Part shown: positions 9,317-17,505 of the stretch, one piece after another | How positions within the stretch are numbered: position 1 is the first letter of the stretch | How the letters are laid out: each line of letters begins with the position of its first letter | DNA from: an uncultured Oscillospiraceae bacterium | GTDB lineage: Bacteria; Bacillota; Clostridia; Oscillospirales; Acutalibacteraceae | Reading direction: 5' to 3' | NCBI GenBank assembly: GCA_902492455.1 | Contig: CABULH010000005.1 | Span: 160,306 to 224,305 of the forward strand | Length of the DNA stretch: 64,000 nt | Notes under the pieces: model-generated | What the model saw: the letters and a program-made list of their open reading frames with translations, nothing else | Told to the model about the DNA's origin: nothing | Database searches by the model: none | Made by a program: the position numbers and the translations under genes

Positions 9317-10921
9317 TTACGGCAGTTTCTTAAAGGTATCCTGGATATCCTTATCAAAAGTGCCTTTGATGGCGTCGATAGACGCTGCCACAGTGTTCTC
9401 CTGCCAGAAGATCGCGCTGATACCCGCACGGTCCAGACCCATCTGCAGATTGCGGACGCTGTAACCCACATCCAGCACACTGTTTTTGGCGCCCAGGCGC
9501 ATCATCTTCTTGCTCATCTCGTCCCCATCCATGAAGAAATCGGAGACAATGTCGTTTTCATAAGCGTCGATATCCTCAAAGTCCTTGGTGGGGCGGGCAA
9601 TGGCCCGGAAGATCTTGGCGGCTTTCTCATAATCCGGGTTGGTGGAGGTCATGGCAAAACCACCCAGGGTGTTGGAGCAGGAAATATAATCCTTCGCCGC
9701 CGGGCCCTTGGGATACACCACCATGCCGTAGTTCAGCCCTTCTTTCAGCTTGAGGGAACCGCCATACCAGATGCGGCCGGCGATAAAGCCCGCCAGACCC
9801 TTTTCAAAATTGTTGAAAACGGTTTCCACACTGGGCATATCGTTCCATTTTTCTTCCGTTTTCATGTTGGGATAGATCTTCATGGTTTTGTCCACGTTGA
9901 CGATCTGATCGAGGAAATTCAGCGCGTCTATGTATTTTTGATCGCTGAAAGTGGCGACGTACTCATTTTTGCTGTTCATCGTCACCGCCATGGCGCCATT
10001 GGAAGCGGCCAGCGCCCGGAGGGGGCTGGAATAGGAATCCACCCAATGCAGGCCGTAGCGGTTGGCGGTGGGCTTGTTGATCTTCTTCAGCATCTCCCGG
10101 AAAACATCCCAGGTCCAGGTGCCGTCCAGAGCCATCTGGGCCGGATCCTCTTTGATGCCGGCCGCCTTCAGCACATCCTTGTTATACCACAGGAACAAAG
10201 CGGCGGAATCGGCGGGACGTTCATACTGCAGGATATAGGTTTTTCCTTTGAGCGTGGCGTTGGTCTGGGCCTCCAGCCAACGGGTATCATAGAAGTTGAC
10301 GATGTCGGCCACATCATTCCAGGTACGTAGGAAGCCGGCGCCCGCTGCGGGAATCCACATTTCCGGCAGCATATTGAGCACGTCCGCTACCTTGTCTCCC
10401 GCCATAATCCGGGGCATCAGCGCTTCCATGCCGCCGTAGAAATCGGTGATGCGAACCTTACAGTTGTATTCCTTTTCCACCTCGTCGATACGCTGATGGA
10501 TCAGCCTCTCAGCCAAGCCCGCGTTGTCCGGCGGTTCCCGATTCATCCAAGGGTTGGCGATGACGAACTCATAGCCGCCCATGTTTTCAACCTTGTCATC
10601 GTACAGCTTGCGTTCCATGGGCTTGGGAGGCTCCGGCGTGGTGTTGGAGCTTGTGTTGGAGCCGGGATTGGAATTGGGCGTTGAATTGGTGCCGGTGTTG
10701 GAGTTGGGATCCGTGCTGGAGTTGGCGCTGGCGTCCGAACCGGGATTCGAACTGGAATCTGCTTTGGAACTGGTACTGGAATTGGAGCTGGTGCCGGAAG
10801 CGTTGGAAGCGGTTCCGGAAGCAGTGGAGCTGGTGTCCTTGCCGCCGCCGCAGCTGCAAACCGTTGCGGCCAATAGAAGAGTCGCCAGAGATACGCTTAG
10901 AATAGATTTTACCCGTCTCAT
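9317..10921 (-). CDS. Extracellular solute-binding lipoprotein (paralogue B)
   Basis: 534 residues from the ATG at 10921 (GAGGGGG seven bases upstream). Lipobox LAATVCSCGGG is followed by a spacer of about 80 Ser/Thr/Asn/Gly residues and a solute-binding domain (ENMGGYEFVIANPWMNREPP) paralogous to the product of 6533-8131. The two genes flank the URO-D gene, which suggests tandem duplication around it or insertion between copies. It follows the fucosidase gene by 69 bases in the same direction. Probable role: high-affinity capture of fucose-containing glycans for the downstream permeases. Confidence 0.9.
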   Translation of the reverse strand: MRRVKSILSVSLATLLLAATVCSCGGGKDTSSTASGTASNASGTSSNSSTSSKADSSSNPGSDASANSSTDPNSNTGTNSTPNSNPGSNTSSNTTPEPPKPMERKLYDDKVENMGGYEFVIANPWMNREPPDNAGLAERLIHQRIDEVEKEYNCKVRITDFYGGMEALMPRIMAGDKVADVLNMLPEMWIPAAGAGFLRTWNDVADIVNFYDTRWLEAQTNATLKGKTYILQYERPADSAALFLWYNKDVLKAAGIKEDPAQMALDGTWTWDVFREMLKKINKPTANRYGLHWVDSYSSPLRALAASNGAMAVTMNSKNEYVATFSDQKYIDALNFLDQIVNVDKTMKIYPNMKTEEKWNDMPSVETVFNNFEKGLAGFIAGRIWYGGSLKLKEGLNYGMVVYPKGPAAKDYISCSNTLGGFAMTSTNPDYEKAAKIFRAIARPTKDFEDIDAYENDIVSDFFMDGDEMSKKMMRLGAKNSVLDVGYSVRNLQMGLDRAGISAIFWQENTVAASIDAIKGTFDKDIQDTFKKLP

Positions 10922-10989
10922 TGTGTTTCCCCCTCTTTTATTGTAAAGCGGTTGCCAATGGATAACAGAAATGCAGACAGACTCACGAC

Positions 10990-12477
10990 TCACAGAAGCT
11001 GAATTTTAAAGGTCACCGGGAAATCGCTTTTAATGCCGGACAGCGGCTGAATTTTCAGCGCCTCGTCGTCAATAGCATACATCACGCTGCGGTTGAAGCC
11101 CAGCACCGAGATGGAGGTAATTTGTCCCTTGAAATGCGGCGATCCCTTCCGCAGCGCGCGGATATGCACCGGCTGACCCGTCCATTTCATGACAAAGGCG
11201 TAGATGACGCCTTTCTTATAGGTGAAGCGGATATCCTCATGGGTGTATTCGCCTCGGGCCGTATCGGTCATATAGCCTTCGGGGATCTCCGTCGGACCTT
11301 CCCCATAGATCCGCCAGAAGGTGGTGTCATAGATGGCTTCGCCGTTGGCGTCCATCCAGTTGCCGATTTCCTCCAGCACTTCCTTTTCCTCTTTGGCAAT
11401 GGTGCCGTCCGCCTTGGGACCGACGTTAAGCAGCATACAGCCGTTTTTGCTCACCACGTCCACCAGATCGCAGACGATGGACTCCGCTTTTTTATACACA
11501 TTATTTTCGATATATCCCCAGGAGTTGCAGCCCACAGCCGTATCGCACTGCCACAGCCGGGGGGAGATGGCGCTGAGCTGGCCCCGCTCCACATCGAAAA
11601 CAGCGCTGCCCAGCGCAAAGGAATCGTGTTTGTAATCGATAGCCACCGGCACGCCCCATTTGAAGGCCCGGTTGTAATAATAAGCGGCGAACTTCCGCAG
11701 GTAGGGCTTAAAAGCAGGCAGCTCGATCCACCAGTCGAAATAGATCAGCTTGGGACGATAGCGGTCTACCAGCTCGCAGCACCGCACCAGCCAATCCTGC
11801 ATATGCGCGATGAGCTGCGGCGTCTCCTCGTAGCCCTCCCAATCCTCGGGCGAGGGCATGGCTGGCCCGTAATATTCCTCAAAGTCCGGGTCATTGACGT
11901 CACCGCAGAGCCGAGCCCCTTCCATGAACCAGTAATGTTCGGCGCGGTGATGGGAAGCGCCCATAATCAGACCGTTGTGCTTGCAGGCTTCCTTCAGCTC
12001 TCCCAGCACGTCCCGGCAGGGTCCCATATTCACCGCGGTGAAGGGAGAAAGGTTGCTGTCGTACATCATAAAGCCGTCGTGATGCTCCGCCACCGGCACC
12101 ACATAACGGGCGCCGGCGCGCTTGAAAAGCGAAATCCACTCTTCCGCATCGAACTTTTCTCCGCGGAAAAGGGGGATCAGCTCTTTATAGCCGAATTCAT
12201 TCTGCGGCCCGAACTTTTCCCGGTGGTAAGCGTATTCCGGGCGATCCTCCTGATACATAAAGCGGGAATACCACTCGCTGCCGTAGGCGGGAACACTGTA
12301 AATGCCCCAATGGATAAAGATCCCGAACTTCGCCGCGCTGTACCAGTAGGGAGGTCGATAATCGCACAAAGATTCCCAAGTGTCTTTATAAGGACCCTTG
12401 TTAATCACTTCATCGATTTCCTTCAGGTAATTTCGCACATACGTCTCTCTGTCAACCGTTTTTGCCGCTTTTTGCAC
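10990..12477 (-). CDS. Alpha-L-fucosidase, GH29
   Basis: 495 residues. The GH29 signature region is clear: FGIFIHWGIYSVPAYGSEWY near residues 51-70, HHDGF near 132, and the nucleophile Asp about 248 in KLIYFDWW. GNWMDANGEAIYDT is also typical of GH29. No signal peptide is visible, so it is probably cytoplasmic and cleaves terminal alpha-L-fucose after import. The start is a GTG (12477); no upstream in-frame ATG exists and the ribosome site is weak. It is the first gene of the carbohydrate operon and divergent from an AraC regulator, which probably controls it. Confidence 0.93.
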   Translation of the reverse strand: MQKAAKTVDRETYVRNYLKEIDEVINKGPYKDTWESLCDYRPPYWYSAAKFGIFIHWGIYSVPAYGSEWYSRFMYQEDRPEYAYHREKFGPQNEFGYKELIPLFRGEKFDAEEWISLFKRAGARYVVPVAEHHDGFMMYDSNLSPFTAVNMGPCRDVLGELKEACKHNGLIMGASHHRAEHYWFMEGARLCGDVNDPDFEEYYGPAMPSPEDWEGYEETPQLIAHMQDWLVRCCELVDRYRPKLIYFDWWIELPAFKPYLRKFAAYYYNRAFKWGVPVAIDYKHDSFALGSAVFDVERGQLSAISPRLWQCDTAVGCNSWGYIENNVYKKAESIVCDLVDVVSKNGCMLLNVGPKADGTIAKEEKEVLEEIGNWMDANGEAIYDTTFWRIYGEGPTEIPEGYMTDTARGEYTHEDIRFTYKKGVIYAFVMKWTGQPVHIRALRKGSPHFKGQITSISVLGFNRSVMYAIDDEALKIQPLSGIKSDFPVTFKIQLL

Positions 12478-12528
12478 TTTCTCTTCACTCCCCAGTGATA
12501 ATGCCGGACTTTTCCTGTTATATTTGAA

Positions 12529-12540
12529 GCCTTATAAGGC
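12529..12540. promoter_or_regulatory. Perfect 12-base palindrome in fucosidase/AraC intergenic region
   Basis: GCCTTATAAGGC lies between the divergent fucosidase and AraC genes, about 50 bases upstream of the fucosidase start. It could be an operator half-element or part of the fucosidase promoter. AraC proteins usually bind direct repeats, so the link is weak. Confidence 0.25.
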
Positions 12541-12580
12541 ACTTTGTACTCTGTGCGGGATTTTTCCTAAATTACAGCAC

Positions 12581-12608
12581 TTGCATAATCCTTGCCCTTT
12601 GTTATAAT
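12581..12608 (+). promoter_or_regulatory. Sigma-A-type promoter of the AraC gene
   Basis: TTGCAT at 12581-12586, a 16-base spacer, and a consensus TATAAT at 12603-12608. The proposed ATG at 12625 is only 17 bases after the -10, giving a very short leader. Either the transcript is nearly leaderless or the start lies further in. Confidence 0.5.
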
Positions 12609-12624
12609 GAAGGCGGGTGATAAA

Positions 12625-13440
12625 ATGAGCAACTGTGATATTCTCCTCGCCAATTTGAATATTAACTACATGGGTTTCCTCTATGAAAAGATGGGAGCCA
12701 AGGTTGGAGAGGACTTTACCGTAGGATTCAACAGCATCCAATTGGTCTGCGAAGGCAGCGGCTGGATCCGGGTAAACGGTAAGATGTACTGTCCGGAAAA
12801 GGGACACATCTGCCTGCTGCCGGCCAACACCGTCCAGGCCTACGGCCCCATCGGCGACAAATACATCAAAAAGTATTTCTGTCACTTCTATGCGGATGTG
12901 GACGGTCAAAACCTTTTTGACCTCATCGACTACGAGGCATCGGTCATGGTAAATGATTACAACAAAGCGCTGCGTCTTTTCTATGAACTGGAACGAATTC
13001 ACGAACAGGATGATCTTCTCTCCACCCTGAGAAAAAAGCAGCTGATTCTCAATCTGATATGTATCCTGCTGGAAAGTCAGGACAATCCGCCCACCGTTCA
13101 CCGGCATGAGGACAACATCACCATTAAGATCATCGATTACATCAACAACAACCTGAGCAAGAACATTTCGGTGACTGAACTGGCGGCCCTGTTCGGATAC
13201 AATACCAACTACTTCACCAGCCTGTTCAAGTCCTACACCAACATGACGCCGAAGATGTACATCATCAATGCCAAGCTAAAAAAAGCGGTGACGCTGCTGT
13301 ACGATATGAACCTCTCCATCGCGGAAATCGCTGAGCAGACGGGATTTGTCAATCAATATTACTTCTCCACATCCTTCAAGAAAAACTATGGTCTGTCCCC
13401 CAGTCAATATAGAGACATGTACATTAAAAATGCTGATTAA
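12625..13440 (+). CDS. AraC family transcriptional regulator
   Basis: 272 residues starting at ATG 12625 (AAGGCGGGTG just upstream). The N-terminal half resembles a cupin-type ligand-binding domain (GEDFTVGFNSIQLVCEGSGW; KGHICLLPANTVQAYGP). The last 100 residues carry two AraC helix-turn-helix motifs (ISVTELAALFGYNTNYFTSL and LSIAEIAEQTGFVNQYYFST) with the typical ending GLSPSQYRDMY. It is divergent from the fucosidase operon and most likely activates it in response to a sugar. Confidence 0.93.
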   Translation: MSNCDILLANLNINYMGFLYEKMGAKVGEDFTVGFNSIQLVCEGSGWIRVNGKMYCPEKGHICLLPANTVQAYGPIGDKYIKKYFCHFYADVDGQNLFDLIDYEASVMVNDYNKALRLFYELERIHEQDDLLSTLRKKQLILNLICILLESQDNPPTVHRHEDNITIKIIDYINNNLSKNISVTELAALFGYNTNYFTSLFKSYTNMTPKMYIINAKLKKAVTLLYDMNLSIAEIAEQTGFVNQYYFSTSFKKNYGLSPSQYRDMYIKNAD

Positions 13441-13643
13441 ATTATACCAATTTGGTTAATCTAATTAAATTTATAAATTCCATGTCTATTTATAATTTTC
13501 TCAGTTGTGCTTTTTTCTCTAAAATTCGACGTCATTCCCGCCGCTGAAGAGTCTGCCAAAGCCTGGAAAAATCCGTGAAATTTCGCCTCTGGACCAAGGT
13601 TTTTCCCAGAATAAAGAAAGGTATCCAGCCTTTGGATAACGGC

Positions 13644-13672
13644 TTTACTTTTTTCCTCATCCCGTATATAAT
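13644..13672 (+). promoter_or_regulatory. Sigma-A-type promoter upstream of the EIIC-EAL gene
   Basis: TTTACT at 13644-13649, a 17-base spacer, and TATAAT at 13667-13672. It would give a leader of about 150 bases containing several small hairpins. Confidence 0.5.
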
Positions 13673-13750
13673 GCTCACAGAAGCATATTCTTCTACCCAG
13701 CCCCGGCTGAGAAACAGCCGCCTCAAGGCACACAGGCAGCATATAATAAC

Positions 13751-13777
13751 AAACAAGCCGGCGTGGCCGGCTTGTTT
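13751..13777 (+). terminator. Stem-loop in the leader of the EIIC-EAL gene
   Basis: A perfect 12-base inverted repeat (AAACAAGCCGGC, loop GTG, and its complement) ends in a short TTTT run, 52 bases before the ATG. In the 389 bases between the AraC stop and this gene it is the strongest structure. It is either the AraC terminator or an attenuator inside the leader. Smaller hairpins (GGCTG-AGAAA-CAGCC and GCC-TCAA-GGC) lie at 13705-13729. Confidence 0.5.
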
Positions 13778-13829
13778 TGCTGTAGACGATGATGAGATTG
13801 CTCTAACCTGACGAATCGGAGGAAAAAGC

Positions 13830-15965
13830 ATGGCGAGTATGCGCAGGCGGCTGGATTCCCTATACGACCGGCTGGAGGACAACCGCCTCCTTCTGGCCGT
13901 GCGTAATGGTATCCTCATGACGATTCCCGCCGTCATGGCGGGTTCCATTGCCCTGCTGCTTATCAGCATTCCGCTGGACGGTTATCAAAACGCTCTGCAG
14001 GCGCTGTGGGGCGGCGCCCTGTATCAGATTTTTTCCGTTGCCCACGGAGCCACGCTGGGTTCCATCTCCCTGCTGATGCTGCTTGCCATCAGCTACAGCT
14101 ATGCGGATACCACCCGGATGAGCGGCAAGGAAATCGTGCCTCTGGTGAGTCTGTGCGCCTACATCGCCTTTACCATGGGGGAAGATCTGAGCATCCACCC
14201 CACCATCTTTCAGAGCACATGGCTTTTCTACGCCATTCTGGTGGCTTTAAGCTCGTCGGCCCTGTTTGTGGGGCTGCTGAACCGCCTGCCCTTTCATCTG
14301 AAAACCTATGCGGACGGGGAAAACGCCCTGTTCCGCCAGGTATTCGCCACTATTCTGCCCGCGGCGATGGTGATCGCCCTGGCCGCTGTTCTCAATCGTC
14401 TGCTGACCACCCTTTTCGGGGGTGTGGATCTGCAAACCCTGCTGTCCGATTTCAACGCCGCCTTGTTCAGCCGCATCGGCATCAACCTTGGAAGCGGGCT
14501 GCTGTTTATTCTTCTGATGCATCTGATGTGGTTTTTCGGGATTCACGGCAGCAATATCCTGGACAATGTGGCGCGCAGCGTGTTTGAGCCGATTGTAGAG
14601 CATAATTGCCGGCAGATTGCCGCCGGGCAGGTCCCCGCGGAAATCGTCAGCAAAACCTTTTTCGATACCTTTGTGCTTTTCGGCGGCTGCGGAACCATGC
14701 TCTGCCTGATCCTGGCGATTTTTCTATGCGACCGGCGACGCAGCGTGCGCAAGCTGTCCAAAATCGCTTTGGTACCCGCTGTGTTCAATATGAACGAGCT
14801 GATGATGTTCGGCATCCCCGTGGTGTTCAATCCCCTGTATTTCATCCCCTTTCTCCTCACACCGCTGGTGCTGACCCTGGTGAGCTATTTAGCAACCTTT
14901 ATCGGACTGGTGCCCCACACTATTCATTCGGTGGAATGGACCACCCCGATTTTTCTCAGCGGCTATGTCGCCACCGATTCGGCGGCGGGCAGCCTGCTGC
15001 AACTGTTCAATCTGGCGCTGGGTACCTGTATCTATATCCCCTTTGTCAAGCTGTCCCAAGCTTATCAGCGCCGCCGGGTTAAGGAACAGATATTCCGGCT
15101 GACCGAACTGGTGAAGCGGGCGGAAGAGGAAGGGCGGGAACCCCAGCTGACCACCATGACCGGTTCGCCGGGTCTCACCGCCAAAGGGTTGGCCGCCGAC
15201 CTGCAGGAGGCCATCCGCTCCCGTTCCCTGGAGCTGTACTATCAGCCGCAGGTAAACAGTGATGGAAAAATTGTGGGAGCGGAAGCACTGCTGCGGTGGA
15301 AGCACAACATCGCCGGTTTCCTTTATCCGCCTTTGGTGATCGCTTTGGCTAAGGAAGCGGGGCTGATGGATCAGCTGGACGCCTTCATCATCGGCCAAAC
15401 CTGCGATGATATGGAACGCCTGACCGCTGATTTCCCCCGGCCGCTGCAGGTATCCCTGAATCTGACGGCGGAACAGATCGCTTCTCCAAAGGTGATCGAC
15501 AGTATTCTCCAGGAGACCGGCCGCCGCCGGTTCGGCGCTTCCCAACTGGGGGTGGAACTGACCGAGCAGGCCATGTTCAACATCTCCCCCGCCTCCAGCG
15601 AACTGTTGGACAGGCTGCGTCAGGCAGGCATTCTGGTGCTGATGGATGATTTCGGCATGGGTCACAGCTCCATGATGCATCTGCAGCATCATCAATTCGA
15701 CGTGGTGAAGCTGGACGGGGCGCTGGTGCGGGATATTGAAACCAATCCCCGCAGCCGGGAAATTGTCTCCTCCATCCTTTACCTCTCCCGTTCCCTGCAT
15801 TTTCAGGTATTGGCCGAATATGTGGAAACCACAGCCCAGCGGGATGTTCTGCGGGAATTGGGCTGTCTGATTTATCAGGGCTGGCTGTACAGCCCCGCCC
15901 TCCCCTTTGAGGAACTGAAGGAATACATCCGCCGGCATGAGGCTGGCGATGCTGCAGAGGAATAA
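13830..15965 (+). CDS. PTS EIIC-like membrane domain fused to EAL phosphodiesterase domain
   Basis: 711 residues with ribosome site GGAGG. Residues about 15-430 form a multi-spanning EIIC domain of the lactose/cellobiose PTS type (IHGSNILDNVARSVFEP; FNMNELMMFGIPVVFNPLYF). Residues about 455-705 form an EAL domain that hydrolyses cyclic di-GMP. The expected active-site motifs are all visible: GAEALLRW, SLNLT, VELTEQ, DDFGMGHSS, VVKLDG, AEYVET and YQGWLYSP. The protein has no EIIA or EIIB domain, and none is encoded nearby. It is probably a sugar-sensing c-di-GMP phosphodiesterase rather than a transporter (inference). Expressed alone, with terminators on both sides. Confidence 0.9.
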   Translation: MASMRRRLDSLYDRLEDNRLLLAVRNGILMTIPAVMAGSIALLLISIPLDGYQNALQALWGGALYQIFSVAHGATLGSISLLMLLAISYSYADTTRMSGKEIVPLVSLCAYIAFTMGEDLSIHPTIFQSTWLFYAILVALSSSALFVGLLNRLPFHLKTYADGENALFRQVFATILPAAMVIALAAVLNRLLTTLFGGVDLQTLLSDFNAALFSRIGINLGSGLLFILLMHLMWFFGIHGSNILDNVARSVFEPIVEHNCRQIAAGQVPAEIVSKTFFDTFVLFGGCGTMLCLILAIFLCDRRRSVRKLSKIALVPAVFNMNELMMFGIPVVFNPLYFIPFLLTPLVLTLVSYLATFIGLVPHTIHSVEWTTPIFLSGYVATDSAAGSLLQLFNLALGTCIYIPFVKLSQAYQRRRVKEQIFRLTELVKRAEEEGREPQLTTMTGSPGLTAKGLAADLQEAIRSRSLELYYQPQVNSDGKIVGAEALLRWKHNIAGFLYPPLVIALAKEAGLMDQLDAFIIGQTCDDMERLTADFPRPLQVSLNLTAEQIASPKVIDSILQETGRRRFGASQLGVELTEQAMFNISPASSELLDRLRQAGILVLMDDFGMGHSSMMHLQHHQFDVVKLDGALVRDIETNPRSREIVSSILYLSRSLHFQVLAEYVETTAQRDVLRELGCLIYQGWLYSPALPFEELKEYIRRHEAGDAAEE

Positions 15966-16009
15966 AGAAACGGGTTCGCCGCAAGATGATGCAGCGAACC
16001 CGTTTCTTT
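15964..16009. terminator. Bidirectional terminator
   Basis: Inverted repeat with 16-base perfect arms (AAAGAAACGGGTTCGC and complement) around a 14-base loop, flanked by A and T runs. It lies between the convergent EIIC-EAL and TVP38 genes. Confidence 0.85.
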
Positions 16010-16047
16010 ATTTGCCGGCGGCTGTGCCGCCTCTTTTATAATGGCAT

Positions 16048-16725
16048 TTATTGCATCTGTTTTCGGCCCCATTTTCTCCATACAATAAAGGAAGCCGCCG
16101 AGATCAGCACCGTGGCTCCCGCCGACAGCAGAAAAACCGGTGAAAAGGGCGTCAGGATGCTTTCTCCCATAAAGGTGGCGGCCAGCATGGTGGGCAGCAG
16201 ACCCAGCAGCGATCCCGACGCATAGCGGCCATAAGGCACCCTTGTGGCCCCCAGTACCATGCTCACCACATCCCCGGGCAGCAGGTTGATCACCCGCAGA
16301 AAAAAGGAAAAGAAAAACTCGTTGTCCCGTTTAAGGGATTCCAGCCGGGCGATTTTGGGATACCGCTCCTGCAGCCGGTCGGCCAGATCCCTACCGGAAA
16401 AGCGGCCGATACAATAGGGCAGGGTGACGCAGATCAGCAAGCCGGTGAGATTCACGGCGATGGCAGCGGGTATGGGAAACAATACCCCGGCGGCGACATA
16501 CAGCACCAGCAGCGGGAACACCACCGACAGGGATTTCACCGCGTACAGCGCCGCCATGGCAGCGGCGGCCAGCCAGGGATTTTCGGGGGTATAGGAAAGA
16601 ATCTGCCGCAGATCGATCTTGCCGCCCCGGGTGACGGTCCATATGGTGCAGGCGATTACCAGCAGAAAGGGCATCACCTTCATGACTCCCAGCCAAAAGC
16701 TTCCTTTTTTTCGTTCCTTCCTCAT
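16048..16725 (-). CDS. TVP38/TMEM64 (VTT domain) membrane protein
   Basis: 225 residues from the ATG at 16725 (GGGAGG eight bases upstream). About six membrane segments. The central region fits the VTT/DedA-like family (YCIGRFSGRDLADRLQERYP; FFSFFLRVINLLPGDVVSMV; GLLPTMLAATFMGESI). Family members are thought to act in lipid scrambling or envelope homeostasis. It stands alone between terminators, so the context gives no extra clue. Confidence 0.85.
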   Translation of the reverse strand: MRKERKKGSFWLGVMKVMPFLLVIACTIWTVTRGGKIDLRQILSYTPENPWLAAAAMAALYAVKSLSVVFPLLVLYVAAGVLFPIPAAIAVNLTGLLICVTLPYCIGRFSGRDLADRLQERYPKIARLESLKRDNEFFFSFFLRVINLLPGDVVSMVLGATRVPYGRYASGSLLGLLPTMLAATFMGESILTPFSPVFLLSAGATVLISAASFIVWRKWGRKQMQ

Positions 16726-16817
16726 GAGCGTCCCTCCCCTGCCCAAATTGACGAATACAGGGTTAGTATAGCCGAAAAGCGCAAAAATGTTCGAACAAAA
16801 GAGCGCCAATTCCTGCT

Positions 16818-16850
16818 AAAAGGGGCGCGGGATAATCCCGCGCCCCTTTT
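16818..16850 (-). terminator. hpf terminator
   Basis: Perfect 14-base arms (AAAAGGGGCGCGGG and complement) with a five-base loop, with a T run on the minus strand just after the hpf stop. Possibly bidirectional. Confidence 0.85.
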
Positions 16851-16864
16851 AATCGTTCAAGCCG

Positions 16865-17398
16865 TTAATCTTCCGCGTGGGGCTCCAGCAGGCCGTAATC
16901 CCCGTTGTGCCGTTTATACACCACATTGATCTCTCCGGAATCCATATTGCGGAACATATAAAACTGGTGTCCGGAGGTATTCATCTGCAGGATGGCCTCC
17001 TCCACGTCCAGGGGTTTGACAGGAAAACTTTTGGACCGCACCACATGAAATTCGGTTTCCTCTTCCACTGGTGCATCCCAATGGCTGTCGCTGAAAGCCT
17101 CCGCCCGCAGCCGTTTTTCCAGCCGGGTTTTGTTCTTCCGGATCTGCCGCAGTAAAACGTCCACCAGCCGGTCCACCGCTTCGTTGGCGTCCTCGCAGGC
17201 TTCCTCCGCGCGGAACACCAGCCCGCCGGTGCGGATCGTGATCTCCACCCGCTGCTTATTGGCGTTCTCCATGGAGACGGTCACATCCGCGGTCACGCTG
17301 TCCTCAAAGAACTTGTCCAGCTTGGAGAGCTTTTTCTCCGTTCTTTCCGTGAAGGAAGGACGCAGGGTGACTTTTCTGCCTGTGATGGTCATTTTCAT
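16865..17398 (-). CDS. hpf: Ribosome hibernation promoting factor, long form
   Basis: 177 residues from the ATG at 17398 (AGGAG eight bases upstream). The N-terminal domain (MKMTITGRKVTLRPSFTERT to about residue 100) is the HPF/YfiA fold that binds the 30S subunit. The C-terminal 55 residues (FPVKPLDVEEAILQMNTSGH...FRNMDSGEINVVYKR) are the long-form dimerisation domain that makes 100S ribosomes. Single-gene unit with its own promoter and terminator. Confidence 0.96.
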   Translation of the reverse strand: MKMTITGRKVTLRPSFTERTEKKLSKLDKFFEDSVTADVTVSMENANKQRVEITIRTGGLVFRAEEACEDANEAVDRLVDVLLRQIRKNKTRLEKRLRAEAFSDSHWDAPVEEETEFHVVRSKSFPVKPLDVEEAILQMNTSGHQFYMFRNMDSGEINVVYKRHNGDYGLLEPHAED

Positions 17399-17451
17399 AC
17401 GATCAACTCCTATCTCTCCACTCCTTGTGGAATGGATTCTATAGATAGAAT

Positions 17452-17480
17452 ACCATATAAACGTGAACAAATAAAGTCAA
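17452..17480 (-). promoter_or_regulatory. hpf promoter
   Basis: Minus-strand TTGACT (17475-17480), 17-base spacer, TATGGT (17452-17457), 54 bases before the hpf ATG. The -35 is near consensus and the -10 is weak. A second TTGACTTTG copy lies just upstream. Confidence 0.4.
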
Positions 17481-17505
17481 ATTTGTGAAGTTCTTCTCGA
17501 CAAAG

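Noticed and set aside
12532..13107. Minus-strand frame opposite the AraC gene
   Set aside because: Shadow of a gene with intact HTH motifs; no ribosome site.
13441..13829. Possible cyclic di-GMP riboswitch before the EAL gene
   Set aside because: The conserved GEMM-I and GEMM-II core sequences were not found; only simple hairpins are present.
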